Of a stretch of DNA of 30,554 nucleotides, positions 16,740-24,378 are shown one piece after another. This stretch comes from an uncultured Clostridia bacterium (GTDB lineage Bacteria; Bacillota; Clostridia; Christensenellales; Aristaeellaceae), in contig CANQGC010000003.1 in the NCBI GenBank assembly GCA_947600345.1, forward strand, positions 1 to 30,554, in the 5' to 3' direction. Under the pieces are notes generated by a model that saw nothing but the letters and a program-made list of their open reading frames with translations, ran no database searches and was not told where the DNA came from. A program made the position numbers and the translations under genes. Position 1 is the first letter of the stretch. The number at the start of each line of letters is the position of its first letter.

Positions 16740-17792
16740 TCAGACGCTCGAATAGGATGAATTGAATTTGTCAATCAGCCGCAGGCAGGCTTCGCGGATT
16801 TCCGCATCGGAAGGCTTGGATCCATAGTGTGATTCGAACAGATTCGACGAGCGCACGGACGATGGCGGATCGCCGCCGAGAATGGTCTCCGTCTGTCCGA
16901 AGAGCATCCCCTGCGTACAATCGTAGAGGGATAAATTGACCACATACTGTTTGGCGGAGCCACCGTGCGTTACAAGTCCACCATATGAACTATAGACGCC
17001 CACTGTCTGCGAATCCAATTCCATGATGATGACGCCCCGCACATCCTCCGGCGCCTTGGCGCACAGGTTGGAGGGAAGATAGTCGCGAACGTAGCGCTCC
17101 GTCTCCGCGTCGAATACGGTGAAGCGGGTTCCGCCGCTGCCGGTGCTGGAGAGCAGATCTCCGTTCGCCGTCATTGCCTCGTGATAGCTGTCCGCCATTG
17201 CCGTTGAAGCCACGATCCAACCGGCGCTGCCGACGACCGTCAGCGCGGGGATGAGTATGCAGATGATTGCGACTGCCCGCTGCCGGGTGAGGAGGAGCTT
17301 TCCCAGGGACATCCGGGAAATCTCGGTCAGTTCAGCGATGCCGCCTTCCAGGTCTCGATCCGGCAGCCCGTGGGCGCGCCAGGCGGCCTCCATTGCGCTG
17401 TTGCGCGGGCTTAGGTAGTAGAACATGAGCAGCGCGAGCACGGGGATGATGACGAGCAGCAGGCGCGGAACGATGGGCTCCGCGGAGAAGAAGGGCACCT
17501 CCTGGTACAGGAGTATCATGATCCCGGCCAGCACGAACAAGAGTGCGAACGGGAAGTTTCTGCCGTGCGCTGGGCCCGATCGCATTGCGGACTGTTGGCA
17601 GGTTCTGAGGGTGTCGAAGGCCGCTTCGACCGACATTCCCCGGGCGATCAGGTAGGAGAACAGGTCCTGCATGCAGGCGGGCGAAACTTGCCGCGTCGCG
17701 CGCCAGTTCTGGGGGTCTCCCTCGCGCGTGACATTCGTGCCGATGCAGTGCTGCATTATGAAGCTGATCGCGCGCGTCGAGTGCTTATCCAT
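16740..17792 (-). CDS. Membrane protein of unknown function downstream of lysC
   Basis: The 350-aa protein has a cytoplasmic N-terminal region of about 80 residues, two adjacent membrane segments (about 81-99 and 108-127), a loop of about 45 residues (SPRNSAMEAAWRAHGLPDRDLEGG...), a third segment (about 173-196) and a C-terminal extramembrane domain of about 155 residues with alternating beta/alpha character (FTVFDAETERYVRDYLP..., GVIIMELDSQTVGVYSSYGG, KQYVVNLSLYDCTQG). I do not recognise the family. It starts 36 bp after the lysC stop on the same strand and could share its transcript. A strong ribosome site is not obvious (AAGGAAGG lies 14 bases upstream). A GCGCAAA/TTTGCGC hairpin (16718-16734) follows the stop. 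Confidence 0.75.
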   Translation of the reverse strand: MDKHSTRAISFIMQHCIGTNVTREGDPQNWRATRQVSPACMQDLFSYLIARGMSVEAAFDTLRTCQQSAMRSGPAHGRNFPFALLFVLAGIMILLYQEVPFFSAEPIVPRLLLVIIPVLALLMFYYLSPRNSAMEAAWRAHGLPDRDLEGGIAELTEISRMSLGKLLLTRQRAVAIICILIPALTVVGSAGWIVASTAMADSYHEAMTANGDLLSSTGSGGTRFTVFDAETERYVRDYLPSNLCAKAPEDVRGVIIMELDSQTVGVYSSYGGLVTHGGSAKQYVVNLSLYDCTQGMLFGQTETILGGDPPSSVRSSNLFESHYGSKPSDAEIREACLRLIDKFNSSYSSV

Positions 17793-17828
17793 CTGTGAAC
17801 CACCGTCCTTCCTTGCGCCGCGGGAGCG

Positions 17829-19142
17829 TCAACGCGGGAAGAATTCCGCGTAGAGCGCGCGCATGGCTTCCTCGAAGTCGGCGGTTTCGACGCCGATGAT
17901 GATGTTCATCTCGCCGGAGCCCTGGTCGATCATGTTCACGTTGATCTGGGCGTCGGCCAGCGCGCGGAAGGCGCGCATCGCGGTGCCCTTCTGGCGCACC
18001 ATGCCCCGGCCCACCACCGCGATCAGCGACAGCCGGTCGCTGACGTAGATGGCGTCGGCGTGGGTCTTCTGCTTGAGCTCCACCAGAATCTCGTTCCGGT
18101 GCGGGTCGAGCTGCTCCGTGGGGACGACCACGCTCAGCGTGTCGATGCCCGAGGGCATGTGCTCCATCAGTATGCCGTGGTCGGCGATGACCTGCAGCAC
18201 GTCCCGGGCGTAGCCCACGGTCTCGTTCATCTGGTCCATCTCCACCAGGATCGTGGAGAAGCCCTTGCGGCCCGCGATGCCGGTCACCGGGCGGTCGTAC
18301 TTCACGCCCGCGCCGGTCTGGATCATCGTGCCCGGGTCGTCCGGGGCGTTGGTGTTGCGGATGTTGATCGGTATGCCCGCCGACTTCACCGGGAAGATCG
18401 CCGACTCGTGCAGCACGCTCGCGCCCATGTAGGAAAGCTCCCGCAGCTCCGTGTAGGAGATGGCGCGGATCGGCGCGGGATTCTCGACGATGTGCGGGTC
18501 GCAGGAGAGCAGGCCGGAGACGTCCGTCCAGTTCTCGTAGAGCGCGGAGTTCGTGGCGCGGGCCACGATGGCGCCGGTCACGTCCGAGCCGCCGCGCGAG
18601 AAGGTGTGGATGCGGCCGTCCTCGAAGCTTCCGTAGAAGCCGGGGATCACGGCCCTCGGCGTCTCCCGGAGCTTCGCGGACAGGGTGCGGTAGCTCCGCT
18701 CGGGCAGGAAGCTTCCGCCCTCGTCGAAGAGTATGCGCCCGGCGGCGTCCACCATCGGTATGCCCAGGAAGTCCGCCATCAGCAGCGCGTTCAGGTATTC
18801 GCCCCGGCTGGCGGCGTAGTCCCGGTCGGGATGGGCGCAAAGCCGGGCCTCGATCTCGTTTAGCGCGGCGTCCAGGTCGAGCTTCAGGCCGAGCTCGGCC
18901 CGGATCTCGCCGTAGCGTTCGCGTATCTGGCCGAAGGGGCCGGAGAAGTCCTCGCCCCTGGCGGCGGCGTTGTAGCAGGTGTAGAGCAGGTCGGTGACCT
19001 TCACATCGCCGCTCCAGCGCTTGCCCGGCGCGGAGACGACCACGTACCTTCGGCTCTCGTCGGCCTCTAGGATCGCGGCCACCTTGCGGAACTGCTTCGC
19101 GTCGGCCAGGGAGCTTCCGCCGAATTTCACGGTCTTGTGCAT
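17829..19142 (-). CDS. lysC: Aspartate kinase (AKIII/YclM-like)
   Basis: The enzyme catalyses L-aspartate + ATP to 4-phosphoaspartate, the first step toward DAP/lysine, threonine and methionine. It has 437 aa. The amino-acid kinase domain opens with VKFGGSSLAD (Lys6) and VVVSAPGKR. Two ACT domains sit at the C-terminus (about 300-365 and 370-435: STILVEMDQMN..., LSLIAVVGRGM...), which would bind allosteric amino acids. Start choice: ATG at 19142 has GAGGTGG 9 bases upstream. A longer TTG start at 19160 would consume that ribosome site, so I reject it. It follows dapB by 14 bp in the dapL-dapA-dapB-lysC cluster. Its N-terminal motif order resembles Bacillus YclM, a monofunctional kinase. Confidence 0.95.
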   Translation of the reverse strand: MHKTVKFGGSSLADAKQFRKVAAILEADESRRYVVVSAPGKRWSGDVKVTDLLYTCYNAAARGEDFSGPFGQIRERYGEIRAELGLKLDLDAALNEIEARLCAHPDRDYAASRGEYLNALLMADFLGIPMVDAAGRILFDEGGSFLPERSYRTLSAKLRETPRAVIPGFYGSFEDGRIHTFSRGGSDVTGAIVARATNSALYENWTDVSGLLSCDPHIVENPAPIRAISYTELRELSYMGASVLHESAIFPVKSAGIPINIRNTNAPDDPGTMIQTGAGVKYDRPVTGIAGRKGFSTILVEMDQMNETVGYARDVLQVIADHGILMEHMPSGIDTLSVVVPTEQLDPHRNEILVELKQKTHADAIYVSDRLSLIAVVGRGMVRQKGTAMRAFRALADAQINVNMIDQGSGEMNIIIGVETADFEEAMRALYAEFFPR

Positions 19143-19156
19143 GGGGTGGTTCCACC

Positions 19157-19882
19157 TCAAATCATGGATTTCATATCGTAGAGCCCCGGGGCCTGGGTGA
19201 CCAGGAACTCGGCGGCGCAGACCGCGCCCTCGGCGAAGAGCGAGCGGTCGAAGGCCTCGTGCTTCAGGGTCAGGCTCTGGGTGGCCGTGGTGATGTGCAC
19301 CTCGTGGATGCCCACGATCTCGCCGCGCCGGATGGACTGGATGCCCACCTCCTCCGGCTTGCGCGGCGACATGCCGCTGCGGCCGCAGGTCATCACCGCG
19401 TCGGGCCGAACCTCGCGCACGGATTCGAAGAGCATCTTCGCGGTGCCGCTGGGGGCGTCGATCTTGTGCTTGTGGTGGGTCTCCACGATCTCAATGTCCG
19501 CCTCGGGGAACATCCGGGCGCAGTCCTTCGCCATGCGGCAGAGCATCGCCACGCCCACGGACATGTTGCCGCTGTGGAACAGCGGAATGCGCTTCGCGGC
19601 CTCCTCGATGCGCGCGAGCTCGGTGGCGTCGTGGCCGGTGGTGCAGATCACGACCGGAAGCTTCTTCGCCTCGGCGTAGTCCAGCAGCTTGCAGACCGAG
19701 CTGTGGTGGGAGAAGTCGATGATGACGTCGGCGTCGGGGCAGGCGTCCAGGCTGGTCAGCACGCCCGGCCAGGCGGCGTTCACGTCCACGCGGGCGACGA
19801 TCTCGTGGCGCTGGGCCTCGGCGAGCACCGCGGCCAGCGCGCTGCCCATGCGCCCGCAGGCGCCGTTGATGATGATTCTCAC
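19157..19882 (-). CDS. dapB: 4-hydroxy-tetrahydrodipicolinate reductase
   Basis: The enzyme performs NAD(P)H-dependent reduction to tetrahydrodipicolinate. It has 241 aa with a GTG start at 19882 that overlaps the dapA stop (GTGA). The nucleotide-binding GACGRMG is at residues 7-13, TTGHDATELA lies near 81, and the catalytic signature EIVETHHKHKIDAPSGTA runs from 131 to 148 with the His pair at 136/137. The length is slightly under the usual 250-270 aa. The short central region after residue 32 is compact, as in many Firmicutes. The frame stays open upstream through dapA, but that is a shadow reading. Confidence 0.96.
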   Translation of the reverse strand: MRIIINGACGRMGSALAAVLAEAQRHEIVARVDVNAAWPGVLTSLDACPDADVIIDFSHHSSVCKLLDYAEAKKLPVVICTTGHDATELARIEEAAKRIPLFHSGNMSVGVAMLCRMAKDCARMFPEADIEIVETHHKHKIDAPSGTAKMLFESVREVRPDAVMTCGRSGMSPRKPEEVGIQSIRRGEIVGIHEVHITTATQSLTLKHEAFDRSLFAEGAVCAAEFLVTQAPGLYDMKSMI

Positions 19883-20772
19883 TTGACCAGGCCCTCCTTG
19901 CGCATGCAGTCGAGCAGCCGCTCGCGGTTGGCCGGCTCCATGGGCGTCAGCGGCAGGCGCAGCACGTCCTCGCACAGGCCCATCGCGGCCATCGCGGCCT
20001 TGACCGGGATCGGGTTGACCTCGCAGAACAGCGCCTTGATCAGCGGCAGGTACTTCATCTGCAGCTCCGCCGCGCCCTCGACGTCGCCGGCGAAGTAGCG
20101 CTTCGTGATCTCGCAGGTCTCCTTGGGCATCACGTTGGAGAGCACCGAGATGCAGCCCAGGCCGCCCGTGGACAGGATCGGCACGATCTGGTCGTCGTTG
20201 CCGGAGTAGAGGTCGAGCTTGCCCTTGACCAGCGACATGGTTTCCACGATGGAGGAGATGTTGCCGTTGGCCTCCTTGATGGCCCGGATCTTCGGATGCT
20301 CGGCGAGCTTCAGATAGGTGGCGGGCTGGATGCCGCAGCCGGTGCGGGAGGGCACGTTGTAGACGATCACCGGCACGGTGCTGGCGTCGGCGATGGCGCC
20401 GAAGGACTGCACCAGGCCGTTCTGGGTGGCCTTGTTGTAGTAGGGCGTGACGACCAGCACGGCGTCCGCGCCGGCCTCGCAGGCGAACTTCGTCATCTCG
20501 ATGGCGTGGCGGGTGTCGTTGCTGCCGGTGCCGGCGATCAGCGGCACGCGGTGGTTCGTGCGCTCGATGGCGAAGCGCACCACCTCCTGGTGCTCCGCGT
20601 CGGACAGCGTCGGGTTCTCGCCCGAGGTGCCGCAGCTCACGAGGGCGTCGATGCCGCTCTCGATCTGCCAGTCGATGATCCTGCCGTACGCCTCGTAATC
20701 GACGCTGCCGTCGGCCTTGAACGGGGTGATCAGCGCGGTGGCGATCCCCTTGAAGATGGTGTTGCTGGACAT
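19879..20772 (-). CDS. dapA: 4-hydroxy-tetrahydrodipicolinate synthase
   Basis: The enzyme condenses pyruvate with aspartate semialdehyde. It is a 297-aa TIM barrel with the family motifs GTSGENPTL (about 48-56), VIVYNVPSRTG with catalytic Tyr138, and IRAIKEANG with the Schiff-base Lys166. AAGGAGGT lies 8 bases before the ATG. It is the second gene of the minus-strand dap cluster, 27 bp after dapL and overlapping dapB by 4 bp. Confidence 0.97.
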   Translation of the reverse strand: MSSNTIFKGIATALITPFKADGSVDYEAYGRIIDWQIESGIDALVSCGTSGENPTLSDAEHQEVVRFAIERTNHRVPLIAGTGSNDTRHAIEMTKFACEAGADAVLVVTPYYNKATQNGLVQSFGAIADASTVPVIVYNVPSRTGCGIQPATYLKLAEHPKIRAIKEANGNISSIVETMSLVKGKLDLYSGNDDQIVPILSTGGLGCISVLSNVMPKETCEITKRYFAGDVEGAAELQMKYLPLIKALFCEVNPIPVKAAMAAMGLCEDVLRLPLTPMEPANRERLLDCMRKEGLVK

Positions 20773-20799
20773 GATACTCTACCTCCTTGGTGGTCGTGT

Positions 20800-21894
20800 T
20801 CAGGCGCGGAAGTTTCGCGCCAGTTGTTCGTAAAAGTCCGCGCCCGCCTGGAGTACGGACTCGTCGAAGTCGAAGTTGGCGGCGTGGAGCGGCGGTACGC
20901 CGCCCAGGCCGAGGAAGAAGAACTGCGCTGGCACGTAGCGCTGGTACCAGGAGAAGTCCTCCGTGGTCATCGCGGGCCTGGCGAGCGGCTCGAATTCGAT
21001 GCCGCATTCGCGCACCCGTTCGCACAGCTCCGGCGGGTTCATCACGGCGGGGTAGCCCTCGCTGGTGGTGATGGTGATCGGGCAGCCGGTGGCGGCGGCG
21101 ATCTCGTCCGCCGCGGCGAACAGCGCGTCGCGCATGCCGAAGAAGATCTCGTCCTGGAAGGCGCGCAGCGTGCCCTCGATGTGGGTGCGCGCGCTCAGGG
21201 CGTTGCGGGCGGTGCCGCTCTCCATGCGGCCGAAGTTCAGCACCCGGGTCGCGCCCTCGGGCTGGTTCGCCTCGATCTCCCGGGCGCGGCCCAGCAGGTC
21301 CACCGCCGCGCGCAGCGCGTCGCGCCCGCCCTCGGGTTGGGCGATGTGGCAGGACTTGCCCGTTATGTCGATCGTGACCTCGCAGGAGCGGGCCATCATC
21401 TCGCCCGGGCGGCTGAAGATTTGCCCCTTCTCCAGCCCCGGCCACAGGTGCATGCCGAACAGCGCCTCGACCCTTCGCTCGGCCAGTATGCCGGATTCAC
21501 AGATGTCGTGGGCGCCGCCGGTGGTCTCCTCGGCGGGCTGGAAGATCAGCAGGTAGTTGCGGTCGCTCTCCATGCCGTCCAGCCTGCGCGCCAGCTCCAG
21601 CAGCATCGCCATGTGGCCGTCGTGGCCGCAGGCGTGCATCCTGCCGGGGTGGGTCGAGGCGTAGGCCGCGCCGGTGGCTTCGCACACCGGCAGCGCGTCG
21701 GCGTCGCTGCGGAAGGCCAGCGCCCGCTCCGCGCCGTTGTCGAACCAGGCGCACAGCGAACCGGGGATGGGGGAGGACAGCGCGCAGCGCAAGCCGCCCA
21801 GCGCGCCGCGCAGGTATTCCATCGTGCGGGGCAGATCCCGGTCGAGCTCGGGGATCCGGTGCAGGGCGCGGCGGTCGTCTGTGATGCGGGACAT
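20800..21894 (-). CDS. dapL: M20D amidohydrolase, probable N-acetyl-diaminopimelate deacetylase
   Basis: This 364-aa metallopeptidase-fold amidohydrolase carries ACGHDGHMAML (metal site), FQPAEETTGGA (catalytic and metal Glu pair), GMHLWP and a late FFFLGLGG...LHAANFDFDE region typical of the hippurate/IAA-amino-acid hydrolase family. Bacillus YkuR (DapL) belongs to this family and removes acetyl from N-acetyl-LL-DAP. Start 21894 has GGGAGG 5 bases upstream. A longer in-frame start at 21933 lacks a ribosome site. The family alone is broad. The DapL assignment rests on the location: it leads the dapA-dapB-lysC cluster and diverges from dapH, whose product makes the acetylated intermediate. Confidence 0.82.
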   Translation of the reverse strand: MSRITDDRRALHRIPELDRDLPRTMEYLRGALGGLRCALSSPIPGSLCAWFDNGAERALAFRSDADALPVCEATGAAYASTHPGRMHACGHDGHMAMLLELARRLDGMESDRNYLLIFQPAEETTGGAHDICESGILAERRVEALFGMHLWPGLEKGQIFSRPGEMMARSCEVTIDITGKSCHIAQPEGGRDALRAAVDLLGRAREIEANQPEGATRVLNFGRMESGTARNALSARTHIEGTLRAFQDEIFFGMRDALFAAADEIAAATGCPITITTSEGYPAVMNPPELCERVRECGIEFEPLARPAMTTEDFSWYQRYVPAQFFFLGLGGVPPLHAANFDFDESVLQAGADFYEQLARNFRA

Positions 21895-21923
21895 GGCTTC
21901 CTCCCAAAATAACGTAGTTGTGA

Positions 21924-21952
21924 TTGCATCCATCGCTTCCCGGTGCTATGCT
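21924..21952 (+). promoter_or_regulatory. Extended -10 promoter of dapH
   Basis: TTGCAT (21924-21929), 17 bp, then TATGCT (21947-21952) preceded by TG at the extended -10 position. It lies in the 92-bp divergent gap. I could not find an equally good promoter for the minus-strand dapL cluster in the same gap. Confidence 0.65.
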
Positions 21953-21986
21953 GTAGGGCAGAATCGCAATACGGGAGGCGTCAAGC

Positions 21987-22685
21987 ATGAACGCACAGGA
22001 AATCATCGAACTCATCCGCACCTCGAAGAAGCAGACGCCGGTGCGCGTCTTCCTCCGCTCGCAGGCGGACATCGGCTTCGGGAGCGCGAAGGTATTCCCC
22101 ATGTGCAACGGCACGCGCGTGATCTTCGGCGACTGGAACGAGCTCAAGCCGATCCTCGAATCCCACGCGGCCGAGATCGACGACCTGGTGGTCGAGAACG
22201 ACTGCCGCAATTCGGCGATCCCGCTGCTGGACAAGAAGGACGTCAACGCTCGCATCGAGCCCGGCGCAATCATCCGCGACCAGGTGGAGATCGGCGACAA
22301 CGCCGTGATCATGATGGGCGCGGTGATCAACATCGGCGCGGTCATCGGCGAGGGCACGATGATCGACATGGGCGCCATTCTGGGCGGCCGCGCGACCGTG
22401 GGCAAGCACTGCCACGTGGGCGCGGGCGCGGTGCTCGCCGGCGTGATCGAGCCCGCCAGCGCCACGCCGGTCATCGTCGAGGACGACGTGCTCATCGGCG
22501 CGAACGCCGTGGTCATCGAGGGCGTGCGCATCGGCCGGGGCGCGGTGGTCGCCGCCGGGGCGGTGGTCATCTCCGACGTGGAGCCGAACACCGTGGTCGC
22601 CGGAATTCCCGCCCGCAAGATCAAGGACAAGGACGAGAAGGCGGCCGGAAAGACCGCGCTGATCGACGCCCTGCGCGAGCTGTGA
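21987..22685 (+). CDS. dapH: Tetrahydrodipicolinate N-acetyltransferase
   Basis: The enzyme transfers acetyl from acetyl-CoA to tetrahydrodipicolinate in the acetylase branch of mDAP synthesis. It has 232 aa, the usual DapH size. The N-terminal domain (MNAQEIIELIRTSKK.TPV...) is followed by a left-handed beta-helix of hexapeptide repeats (about 88-205: ARIEPGAIIRDQVEIGDNAVIMMGA...). GGGAGG lies about 8 bases before the ATG. It is divergent from the dapL-dapA-dapB-lysC cluster. The aminotransferase and epimerase of the pathway are not in the window. Confidence 0.96.
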   Translation: MNAQEIIELIRTSKKQTPVRVFLRSQADIGFGSAKVFPMCNGTRVIFGDWNELKPILESHAAEIDDLVVENDCRNSAIPLLDKKDVNARIEPGAIIRDQVEIGDNAVIMMGAVINIGAVIGEGTMIDMGAILGGRATVGKHCHVGAGAVLAGVIEPASATPVIVEDDVLIGANAVVIEGVRIGRGAVVAAGAVVISDVEPNTVVAGIPARKIKDKDEKAAGKTALIDALREL

Positions 22686-23203
22686 GCTTTTCCCGCAAAG
22701 GCTGCCGGAGGAATCCGGCGGCCGGGCGCGGGGAGCGGCAATCCACCCCCATATGCTATATTAGCCGCCTGGCGCGCCTTTGTCAATAGCTTCGCCGCAC
22801 TTAAAGAAAAATTTTCGATGGCAGCGCACCGGCGGCGAAAAGTTTTTCACACTGGAAATGCGCCGTTTTGAACCGAACGGAAAAATATTTGGTGCAGAAA
22901 TCCCGCTGGTTTCCACACGATTCAAAAAATTTTTCGGAGCGCGTACGACCCGGAGAACCGCCGGTTTCTCCACATCCCTCCCGCCTTCGCATCGAAGCGG
23001 ATGAAATCCCTTCCCCTGAATTCCATCGCATCGCAGGCCAAAGCCGCCCTCCCGCCGGGGGCGGCTTTGGCGCGCATTCGGCCCAATCCGCCGCGAATGC
23101 TGACGAATCGCGCGCGCGGCCGCATACGTTCATGAATTGCGGCATATGATTCCCACATAGCGAAAGAATTCGCGAAAATCACGCGATTTGGGAGAAGTAC
23201 GGG
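22686..23203. other. Gene-free interval with hairpins and phased A/T tracts
   Basis: No supported gene. It contains the hairpin GGCTGCCGG/CCGGCGGCC (22700-22708 with 22715-22723) just after dapH, four A/T tracts (22807-22816, 22838-22848, 22881-22891, 22924-22936) centred about 31, 43 and 44 bases apart in otherwise G+C-rich DNA, and the 12-bp hairpin CCAAAGCCGCCC/GGGCGGCTTTGG (23038-23070). A TATGAT at 23145-23150 could be a -10 box for the next gene but has no good -35 partner. Confidence 0.6.
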
Positions 23204-24055
23204 ATGAATTTTCGAAGCATGCGCCGCGCCGCCGCCATCCTGCTGACTGCCGCTCTGCTGGCGGGAACCGGCCCCTCCGCGCGCGCCTCCGTATTCGCAA
23301 AGGTCAGGTTCTCCGCCCCGGTGTACAGGAGCGCGTCCCGGGATTCCGCCCACGTTCAGGCGCCGCCGGGGCTGCAGGTGAGCGTCACGGCCATCAAAAG
23401 CGGCTGCGCGCAGGTGCGCTACAAGGGCCGCGTGGGCTACATGCCGCTGAGCAGCCTGGCGCCCGCCTCCCGGGCGCCGGGCTATGCCATCTGCGCCGCC
23501 GCGGTCTACAGCGTCTCCGGCAGGAAGCTGGGCACGGTTTCGAAGGGCGCCCGCGTGTGCGTGCTGGGCACGATCGACGGCAAGTACCTGGTGGCGAGCG
23601 GCTGCGGCGCGCTGGGGCTGATGAAGCCCGGCACGCTGTCGAGCCAGAAGCCGCAGCCGCCCGCCCAGAACTCGCGCGGGCCGGGGGAGAAGGTGCTGCG
23701 GCTGGTCGGATCGCTGCTGGGGCGGAGCTACGCGGTGAACGCCAATCCTCCGGACAGCTTCAACTGCTCGTCCTTCGTGCAGTACTGCATGGCGGCCGGC
23801 GGCTATCCCATGAAGGGAACGGCGGCCGAGCAGGCCGCCGACGGGCGCTACCGGAAGATCGCCAGCCTGTCGCGCCTGCGGGCCGGTGACGTGCTGTGCT
23901 TCGATACCACGGGCAACGGCCGCGTGGACCATACGGCCATCTACCTGGGTAGCGGCAGGTTCGTGGAGGCCAGCAAGAGCGCCGGAAAGGTGCAGGTCAA
24001 CAGCTTCACCGACTGGTATCGGCAGCACTTCAAGTGGGCCCGCAGGCCGGGATGA
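23204..24055 (+). CDS. Secreted SH3-NlpC/P60 peptidoglycan hydrolase
   Basis: The 283-aa protein is predicted to cut peptide stems of peptidoglycan outside the membrane. It has a signal peptide (about 1-29, RRAAAILLTAALLAGTG...ARA) and two SH3-like segments (about 30-85 with the pattern V..R...V.YMPLSSL, and about 92-145). A Pro/Gln linker leads to a C-terminal NlpC/P60 domain (about 160-283) with catalytic Cys188 (FNCSSFVQYC) and His243 (VDHTAIYLGSG). GGGAGAAG lies upstream of the ATG. A second start at residue 6 (MRRAAA) is possible. The substrate bond is probably next to DAP, fitting the nearby dap genes functionally though not as an operon. Confidence 0.92.
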   Translation: MNFRSMRRAAAILLTAALLAGTGPSARASVFAKVRFSAPVYRSASRDSAHVQAPPGLQVSVTAIKSGCAQVRYKGRVGYMPLSSLAPASRAPGYAICAAAVYSVSGRKLGTVSKGARVCVLGTIDGKYLVASGCGALGLMKPGTLSSQKPQPPAQNSRGPGEKVLRLVGSLLGRSYAVNANPPDSFNCSSFVQYCMAAGGYPMKGTAAEQAADGRYRKIASLSRLRAGDVLCFDTTGNGRVDHTAIYLGSGRFVEASKSAGKVQVNSFTDWYRQHFKWARRPG

Positions 24056-24060
24056 GGGAA

Positions 24061-24104
24061 GCGCGCCCGCCGGATGTGCCGAAGGCGCTCATGGGCGGGC
24101 GCGC
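24061..24104 (+). terminator. Hairpin after the NlpC/P60 gene
   Basis: GCGCGCCCGCC (24061-24071) pairs perfectly with GGCGGGCGCGC (24094-24104) across a 22-base loop, 5 bases after the stop. There is no T tract. Confidence 0.45.
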
Positions 24105-24130
24105 AAACTCCCTCCGCCACGCATAAACAC

Positions 24131-24163
24131 AGGACCCTGGCCCCAATGCGGGGCCAGGGTCCT
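24131..24163. repeat. Hairpin related to the double-hairpin elements
   Basis: AGGACCCTGGCCCC and GGGGCCAGGGTCCT form a perfect 14-bp stem with a 5-base loop, followed by GCGTCGTAC. The GGAC...GTCC outer stem and the TCCTGCGT exit resemble hairpin 1 of the elements at 10331 and 13947. It may serve as a terminator, but no T tract follows. Confidence 0.6.
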
Positions 24164-24211
24164 GCGTCGTACTTCGATGATCGCTCCGCGCGAGCCGGGC
24201 CGCGTCAGGGT

Positions 24212-24378
24212 TTAAGGCAACACCGCACAGAACGGCGGCGCGTCAGGCGATGCCTTTTCCGCCATCTGCACTTGCAAATTTCTTGACTTGCAACCAGCAA
24301 GCCTGCAAAATTTGCAAGCGCATCTGACGAAAAATTCATTCGCCTGCCGACCACCTTATCTGTGCGGTGTTGCCTTAA
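24212..24378. mobile_element. MITE-like element, 167 bp, overlapping the argD 3' end
   Basis: The 20-bp perfect terminal inverted repeats TTAAGGCAACACCGCACAGA (24212-24231) and its complement (24359-24378) enclose a more AT-rich interior. A nested inverted repeat, CTTGCAAATTT (24271-24281) with its complement (24308-24318), makes the whole element a long potential hairpin. It has no coding capacity. No clear target duplication is visible. The right end supplies the last codons and the TAA stop of argD. Confidence 0.8.

Noticed and set aside
19140..19160. TTG at 19160 as the lysC start
   Set aside because: It lies inside the GAGGTGG ribosome site that serves the ATG at 19142.
19157..21445. 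A 762-codon minus-strand frame that could look like a dapB fusion
   Set aside because: Only the last 241 codons are DapB. The upstream part is an out-of-frame shadow of dapA and dapL, and a GTG overlapping the dapA stop is the natural start.
22840..22990. DnaA-box-like TTTCCACAC and TTTCACAC sequences suggesting an origin
   Set aside because: The matches are imperfect and irregular, and no dnaA, dnaN or partition gene is nearby.
22780..23004. A 74-codon plus-strand frame (starts MSIASPHLKKNF)
   Set aside because: It has no ribosome site, starts in an AT-rich gap, and its sequence is driven by the A/T tracts. A real small protein cannot be excluded, but there is no positive evidence.
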